Below, in pieces: positions 62,543-64,000 of a DNA stretch of 64,000 bases (the stretch's first letter is position 1; each line of letters opens with the position of its first letter). Where the stretch lies: assembly GCF_000745775.1 (NCBI RefSeq), contig NZ_JQJY01000005.1, positions 372,001 through 436,000 on the forward strand, written 5' to 3'. The position numbers and the translations under genes are program-made. A model generated the notes under the pieces. That model did not search any database and had not been told where the DNA came from. It saw only the letters and a list, made by a program, of their open reading frames with translations. The DNA is from Flavobacterium sp. ASV13. Its GTDB lineage: Bacteria; Bacteroidota; Bacteroidia; Flavobacteriales; Flavobacteriaceae.

Positions 62543-63430
62543 TTATAAACGCTCTTTATTTAGATAATCCAGAGTTGATTCTGATTTCCAATTTAATAAT
62601 TGACGCGCCTTTGAATCATCAAAAGTCAAATCTGAAGTGATTTTTTTAACTTTTCGTGAAGTGATTGGAGCACTATCACCAATCAGATCTCCTATTTTTC
62701 CAATGAATTTAGCTAGTCCCAAAGGCAAACTGATTTTCTTTTTATTAGAAATTGCCATACTTAATTTATAGAAACTAGGATGAATCCCATCTGTCAGATT
62801 GTATACACCTCCAAATGAAGAAACTACAGTTACAAATGAAGCAACATCTTTAATTAAAACCATGCTTTTTCTTGCTTTTCCTCCATCGATATTAAAATAA
62901 TACCCCTTTCTAATCGCTTTTATCATAGCACCCAAATTGCCCGGAGGATTTTTTCCTACCAATAAAGGCAAACGCAAAATAGTACAAACCACATTATTTA
63001 AAGAACACCACTCTGTAATGATTTTTTCTGCTTCAATTTTACTTAAACCATAAGCGTCTTTAGCATTTAAATCATCACTTTCCTTTATTTCAGTTCCCGC
63101 TTCTCTTCCATAAACGGCAACCGAACTAATAAAAACAAATTGCTTAGGCAATCCAGATTTCTCCAGCGCTTTCAATAAGTTATAGGTTCCAGTAACATTA
63201 GTTTTATAGAACTCCTCCTTTTCAGATTCTGTTTTTGGCACTGAATGCGCTTTCCCTGCAGAGTGAATTACAAGGTCAAATTTTTCTTTAAAAACAGGTA
63301 TTTCTTTTTCTAAAAAAAACTTATAGTCTCCTGAAGTTCTGGAAAGGCTAAAAAGCTCATATTCTTTAGATAGCTCAACTGCAATAGCTTTCCCTAGAAA
63401 CCCACTTGCTCCTGTTAATAAACAATTCAT
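62543..63430 (-). CDS. NAD-dependent sugar epimerase/reductase (WbpV-like)
   Basis: Extended SDR: GASGFLGKAIAVEL at the N-terminus, IHSAGKAHSV, FISSVAVYGREAG and the catalytic YGLSKIEAEK (YxxxK). The block SAGKAHSVP and RLPLLVGKNPPGNLGAMIKA are found in WbpV/FnlA-associated reductases that reduce a 4-keto-6-deoxy UDP-HexNAc. 295 aa. It lies between a WbuB-like GT gene and the WecA/WbpL-like gene, the usual arrangement of a QuiNAc/FucNAc initiation unit. UDP-glucose 4-epimerase activity is the alternative. Confidence 0.85.
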   Translation of the reverse strand: MNCLLTGASGFLGKAIAVELSKEYELFSLSRTSGDYKFFLEKEIPVFKEKFDLVIHSAGKAHSVPKTESEKEEFYKTNVTGTYNLLKALEKSGLPKQFVFISSVAVYGREAGTEIKESDDLNAKDAYGLSKIEAEKIITEWCSLNNVVCTILRLPLLVGKNPPGNLGAMIKAIRKGYYFNIDGGKARKSMVLIKDVASFVTVVSSFGGVYNLTDGIHPSFYKLSMAISNKKKISLPLGLAKFIGKIGDLIGDSAPITSRKVKKITSDLTFDDSKARQLLNWKSESTLDYLNKERL

Positions 63431-63435
63431 GATAA

Positions 63436-64000
63436 TTAGAATAATTTTAAAACTTTTTCTTTCTTATAATTTGCTTCAGCAGCCAAACCTGAATTTATTC
63501 CTTTTTCAGAAATGCTTTTTAAATCGTTCAAAGAAATGTTTTTTAAAAATGAAATAATGCTTTCTTTTTCATTCCATGAAAATGACCATCCACAATTATA
63601 TTTTTTTACATATAAGTCGATTTCAGAATCATTGTCACCAATATAAAAAAGTGGTTTCCCTGCTGCCATCAAGTTATAAGTCTTAGATGGAACTCCAAGA
63701 CCTTTCATACCTTCTAACAAAGTAATTAAACCAATATTACATGCATTCAAAAATAAATTTTGCTCTTTTCTTGGCTTTGCTCCCAAGTAAAAAATGTTAT
63801 TTACTTTTTCTCCTTGTATTTTGTTTTGAATGTCTGATTTCAGTGCACCATCTCCAATTATAATCAAAACACAATTAGGATTTTGAGCTTCTATAAACAA
63901 TTCTATGAACTCTAAAACACCTTGTACGCGTCCTAAGTTTCCAGCAAAACCAAATACAATTTTATCCGCCACATCTATTTGCAAATATTCTGAAATATTA
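63436..64000 (-). CDS. Glycosyltransferase family 4 (WbuB-like), cut by the right edge
   Basis: Only the C-terminal donor domain is in the window. The frame stays open to base 64000, reading ...NISEYLQIDVADK before FGFAGNLGRVQGV, so the TTG at 63984 is an internal Leu codon and not the start. LIIIGDGALKSDIQ, NIFYLGAKPRKEQNL and GMKGLGVPSKTYNLMAAGKP match the WbuB branch of GT4, in which the E-x7-E region is replaced by the KGLGVPSK loop. It lies 5 bp upstream of the WbpV-like gene. Probably adds the second sugar to the lipid-linked HexNAc. Confidence 0.87.
   Translation of the reverse strand, partial: NISEYLQIDVADKIVFGFAGNLGRVQGVLEFIELFIEAQNPNCVLIIIGDGALKSDIQNKIQGEKVNNIFYLGAKPRKEQNLFLNACNIGLITLLEGMKGLGVPSKTYNLMAAGKPLFYIGDNDSEIDLYVKKYNCGWSFSWNEKESIISFLKNISLNDLKSISEKGINSGLAAEANYKKEKVLKLF

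Noticed and set aside
63436..63984. Start of the right-most GT4 gene at 63984
   Set aside because: The codon is TTG in the middle of an uninterrupted frame that continues to the edge, and a protein starting there would lack the whole N-terminal GT-B domain.
17828..64000. Wzx flippase, Wzc tyrosine kinase, Wza, transposase or integrase genes
   Set aside because: I looked for their hallmark features among all frames in the locus and found none; every membrane protein has a better assignment.

Overview
The window is a Flavobacterium-like Bacteroidota chromosome segment. The base composition is A+T-rich. Perfect matches to the Bacteroidota -7 promoter element (TAnnTTTG) precede several genes. 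Also present are a PorV/PorQ-type outer-membrane protein, an Lnb-type lipoprotein acyltransferase homologue, many lipoprotein or short Sec signals ending in FSQ-, and the intergenic repeat types common in flavobacteria.

Left arm (1-17.8 kb, mixed strands) holds mostly housekeeping and envelope genes. They are an exported MsrB/MsrA pair, a META-domain lipoprotein, a secreted Xaa-Pro aminopeptidase, two unknown lipoproteins, a quinone-reductase-like MDR protein, a COG2509-type FAD protein, recQ, a kdsD-tatC-AhpD-like operon, lptB, a DUF5808-like protein, a GH25 muramidase-like protein, pssA, a PorV/PorQ family protein and an Lnb homologue. Convergent gene ends are separated by strong hairpins, several of them built from intergenic repeat families.

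Right arm (17.8-64 kb, entirely minus strand, so read from right to left) is one very large surface-polysaccharide locus that runs off the right edge. In transcription order it holds: a WbuB-like glycosyltransferase, a WbpV-like reductase and a WecA/WbpL-like phosphoglycosyltransferase; a DegT aminotransferase; RmlC, RmlD and RmlA (no RmlB); a WbpM/CapD-like dehydratase; a Wzm/Wzt ABC exporter; a methyltransferase and a P-loop protein; a long run of glycosyltransferases including two WbsX-type and one GT14 protein; WecB; a sialic-acid-type NeuB-NeuC-NeuA set with a 2-hydroxyacid dehydrogenase and a methyltransferase; an MBOAT O-acyltransferase with two SGNH-like partners; more glycosyltransferases and an acetyltransferase; a Wzy/WaaL-type protein; and finally a second, PHPT-type initiating transferase. 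I count about 21 glycosyltransferase-type genes.

How the parts may work together (inference): WbpM-, WbpV- and WbpL-like proteins would make a QuiNAc/FucNAc-type sugar and load it on undecaprenyl phosphate. The GTs would then build a chain containing deoxyhexose (Rml), ManNAc-derived (WecB) and nonulosonic-acid (Neu) residues, decorated by O-acylation. Wzm/Wzt would export it, possibly after capping by the methyltransferase and P-loop protein next to wzt, and the WaaL-like protein would ligate or polymerise it. The second initiating enzyme suggests that two glycan pathways may be merged here. No CRISPR array, tRNA, rRNA, transposase or phage gene was seen.
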